A stretch of DNA of 48,074 nt from positions 1 through 48,074 of the forward strand of contig NZ_JAUSFI010000046.1 of assembly GCF_030651495.1 (NCBI RefSeq), read 5' to 3'. This DNA is from Undibacterium sp. (GTDB lineage: Bacteria; Pseudomonadota; Gammaproteobacteria; Burkholderiales; Burkholderiaceae_D). Under the pieces are notes generated by a model. The model was not told where the DNA came from, did no database searches, and saw only the letters and a list, made by a program, of their open reading frames with translations. A program made the position numbers and the translations under genes. How positions within the stretch are numbered: position 1 is the first letter of the stretch; each line of letters begins with the position of its first letter. Positions 46,494-48,074 of the stretch are shown in pieces.

Positions 46494-47099
46494 ATGACTA
46501 AAGGTGTGATTGTTCTAGACGCAGATGGCGTACTCCTTGATTACAACCTCGCCTACGCTAAAGCGTGGGAGCAGGTGTTTCGTACCTACCCTCATGAGAA
46601 AAATGCAAACGCATACTGGGCCATTGATCGGTGGGCAGTCGATCGTCTAGAGGGTGAGTCCTTGGCCGACTTCAGGGGTGCCTTTGATGAGTTGTTCTGG
46701 GGCAACATCCCTGCGGTGGAAGGTTCGCTGGCGGCTTGTCATGCGCTGTACCAAGCCGGCTACGAACTCATTTGCGTGACGGCTTTGCCTGCTAAGTTTC
46801 AAGCGGCACGCAGACAGAATCTAATCCAACTGGGATTCCCGATTGATATCGTTCACACCGTTGACCATGCCGATGGTGATGTCAGTCCCAAAGCAACCCT
46901 GGTGAATTCGATCAAGCCGGCAGCCTTTGTCGACGACTATCTTCCCTATCTGGTAGGCATCCGTCCTGACATTCACAGCGCCCTCATCCTGCGTGAGACA
47001 GAAATGTCACCAAACAAAGGTGAACTATTAAGCTGTGCAGCCTCGCAACACACCAATTTAGAGGGTTTTGCAAGGTGGTGGCTCACTCAAAACAGCTGA
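46494..47099 (+). CDS. HAD-superfamily hydrolase-like protein
   Basis: The 201-residue protein starts with HAD motif I as LDADGVLLDYN (Asp9, Asp11), has a helical cap-like insert (about 30-80), motif II region LICVTALP, a Lys in SPKATLVNSIKP (motif III) and FVDDYLPYL (motif IV acids). These are sufficient for phosphatase activity. The substrate cannot be read from sequence. It is monocistronic as far as visible and precedes the IS21 remnant. Confidence 0.82.
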   Translation: MTKGVIVLDADGVLLDYNLAYAKAWEQVFRTYPHEKNANAYWAIDRWAVDRLEGESLADFRGAFDELFWGNIPAVEGSLAACHALYQAGYELICVTALPAKFQAARRQNLIQLGFPIDIVHTVDHADGDVSPKATLVNSIKPAAFVDDYLPYLVGIRPDIHSALILRETEMSPNKGELLSCAASQHTNLEGFARWWLTQNS

Positions 47100-47132
47100 T
47101 TTTGCCGTTCACTTGCGACTTGTAGTCGATGG

Positions 47133-47282
47133 TGTTGATGCCGACATATTTTTGACCGGTCTACCGATATTCAGTGATCCACCCAGATACCGCTGAGGGC
47201 GTTGTCCCATGAGGGGTGGTGACCCTCCATGGTGGGTCAATCAAAAGTCGGCACATGGGTCAAATACATGTCGGCATCAACA
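47133..47282. mobile_element. Internally deleted IS21-family element (150 bp)
   Basis: Two inverted ends of 25 bases (47133-47157 and 47258-47282), differing at two positions and beginning TGTTGATGCCGACAT, flank only 100 bases. The right side also has the subterminal repeat GGTCAATCAAAAGTCGGCAC, as in IS21-type ends, so both ends are kept while the istA and istB genes are gone. No target duplication is obvious. It could still be moved by a related transposase elsewhere in the genome. Confidence 0.7.
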
Positions 47283-47310
47283 CACCAGGCACTCAATTTG
47301 AGATTCGTAC

Positions 47311-47565
47311 TCATCGCAATACCCATTCACCAGTTGTTTTAATAGCTTGGTACATGGCATCAGGAGCCAAGTCCAAATTACCCGGCCACACGACAGCGCC
47401 ATCTTCGATATGCGCTTGCTGAAAAATGATGGGGTCTTTCAGGGCTTCGAATACCCCAGTCAAATGACTTGGCTCAAATTGAACCTTGCCCTCGGTGCCG
47501 TCCGCGAATTGAACTTTGAGAGCCAATGGCGCAACCGGTTTTACATCAATAACATCCCATTCCAT
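47311..47565 (-). CDS. DUF2442 domain protein
   Basis: The ATG at 47565 follows GAGG by about 7 bases; a GTG 12 bases further upstream is less likely. The 84-residue product (MEWDVIDVKPVAPLALKVQFADGTEGKVQFEPSHLTGVFEALKDP) is a typical DUF2442 protein. These often pair with DUF4160 genes in a toxin-antitoxin-like arrangement, and here a DUF4160 remnant lies directly upstream on the same strand. Function is unproven. Confidence 0.85.
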   Translation of the reverse strand: MEWDVIDVKPVAPLALKVQFADGTEGKVQFEPSHLTGVFEALKDPIIFQQAHIEDGAVVWPGNLDLAPDAMYQAIKTTGEWVLR

Positions 47566-47577
47566 GATAGACCTCAC

Positions 47578-47836
47578 TTACTTTAAAGGGGCAATAGGGT
47601 TGGGCTGCTGTTTTTCCATACACGGCCGCCAGTCTTCAAGTAACTCTTGCTGATGCAGCTCTGCCCAATCAAGAACCAACTCCTGAGCACGGCGCGGTAG
47701 TGAGCCGCTTGAAATCGTCAAGGAGCGAATTTCAACAGTCGCCTTGAATTCCGCGTACTGGACGTGAAAGTATGGTGGAGCGGGGTCTCGAAAAACACGC
47801 TGACAAGGATGCCCTAAAGGTTCTGACGGTTGGCAT
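47578..47836 (-). pseudogene. DUF4160 gene broken by two frameshifts
   Basis: The canonical start ATGCCAACCGTC (MPTV) lies at 47836, then the expected GILVSVFF appears in a second frame and RDPAPPYFHVQYAEFKATVEIR to the stop in a third. Each change is explained by one missing base, near 47820 (TTTAGGGC) and 47788 (TTTTTCGAGAC). The C-terminal 70 residues (SGSLPRRAQELVLDWAELHQQELLEDW) are intact DUF4160. The open frame starting farther upstream is a chance extension. Unless these are sequencing errors, the partner of DUF2442 is inactive. Confidence 0.75.
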
Positions 47837-47850
47837 GGATAAAAGCACAA

Positions 47851-48074
47851 TGAATGCCACTTTCGCTTTCATTGTAAAGTTCAATATATGGCTGTCAACT
47901 ACAGAATGCTGCTACAGAATGCTGAGATTGGTGGCGAGTTATTCAGATGGCATGGACGTCTCCACCTACACCGCCACTGCATTCGAGACCTATGTGATTA
48001 CCAACGCGCAGGGCCTCGCGGCAACGGCATCTTTGTGCCAAAGTGGAGGTTTGTTGCAACCACTTAACCGGAGG
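47851..48074. other. Right window edge without a recognised gene
   Basis: These 224 bases hold no supported gene. A plus frame is open from about 47950 to the window's end, but with no recognisable start or family it cannot be called. Confidence 0.4.

Noticed and set aside
5407..48074. tRNA-Arg as the attachment site of the whole island
   Set aside because: No second copy of the tRNA 3' end was found by eye in the window, so it remains a possibility only.
1..48074. CRISPR array or prophage
   Set aside because: No regularly spaced repeats, cas genes, or phage structural, lysis or packaging genes were seen.

Overview
The window looks like a chromosomal segment of a betaproteobacterium, most likely Burkholderiales/Comamonadaceae (Rhodoferax- or Polaromonas-like). 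This is inferred from familiar protein families (LemA plus two TPM-domain proteins, YheT-type hydrolase, DUF2946, membrane-anchored cytochrome c5, BPSL0761 family), not from any database search. The ordinary backbone occupies about 1-5482 and ends in tRNA-Arg(CCG). Nearly everything after it is accessory DNA.

Layout. (1) 171-5482: a minus-strand lemA/TPM/TPM operon with a perfect-palindrome terminator, then a SnoaL-like protein, an alpha/beta hydrolase, a DUF2946 protein, cytochrome c5 and tRNA-Arg. (2) 5576-8277: an IS5-family element and a small gene graveyard, where a truncated metallophosphoesterase abuts an unrelated minus-strand gene tail, followed by a BPSL0761-family gene. (3) 8386-14794: a tight four-gene SMC operon (MukB-like ATPase, MksE-like, MksF-like, TOPRIM nuclease), read as a divergent Wadjet/MksBEFG anti-plasmid system whose order C-B-A-D differs from canonical A-B-C-D. 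(4) 15301-28503: a six-gene type III-like restriction-modification island (PLD/SNF2 helicase, DUF4391, DUF262-HNH nuclease, Mod methyltransferase, AlbA-type ATP-binding protein, Res helicase-nuclease). (5) 28603-31488: a DUF4297 nuclease plus Rad50-like zinc-hook ATPase pair, resembling Lamassu or ABC-three-component defence. (6) about 31535-33020: an IS110/IS1111-like element whose long downstream non-coding end has a 28-base inverted-repeat structure, a bridge-RNA candidate. (7) 33742-37162: an excisionase-like/integrase pair, then an unknown protein coupled to a T5orf172/GIY-YIG protein. (8) 37250-45370: a lone thioesterase, a giant protein of about 1880 residues with two tyrosine-recombinase-like cores, and two small unknown proteins. 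(9) 45620-48074: an XRE regulator, an orphan AbrB/MazE-like protein, a HAD-like hydrolase, a 150-bp internally deleted IS21-like element, DUF2442, and a DUF4160 gene broken by two frameshifts.

The middle of the window is therefore a defence island with at least three separate modules in the same orientation, bracketed by insertion sequences and carrying its own integrase. The strongest candidates for something poorly described are the permuted short-TOPRIM SMC system, the six-gene restriction island with both a methyltransferase and a GmrSD-like nuclease, and the giant two-headed recombinase with its companions.
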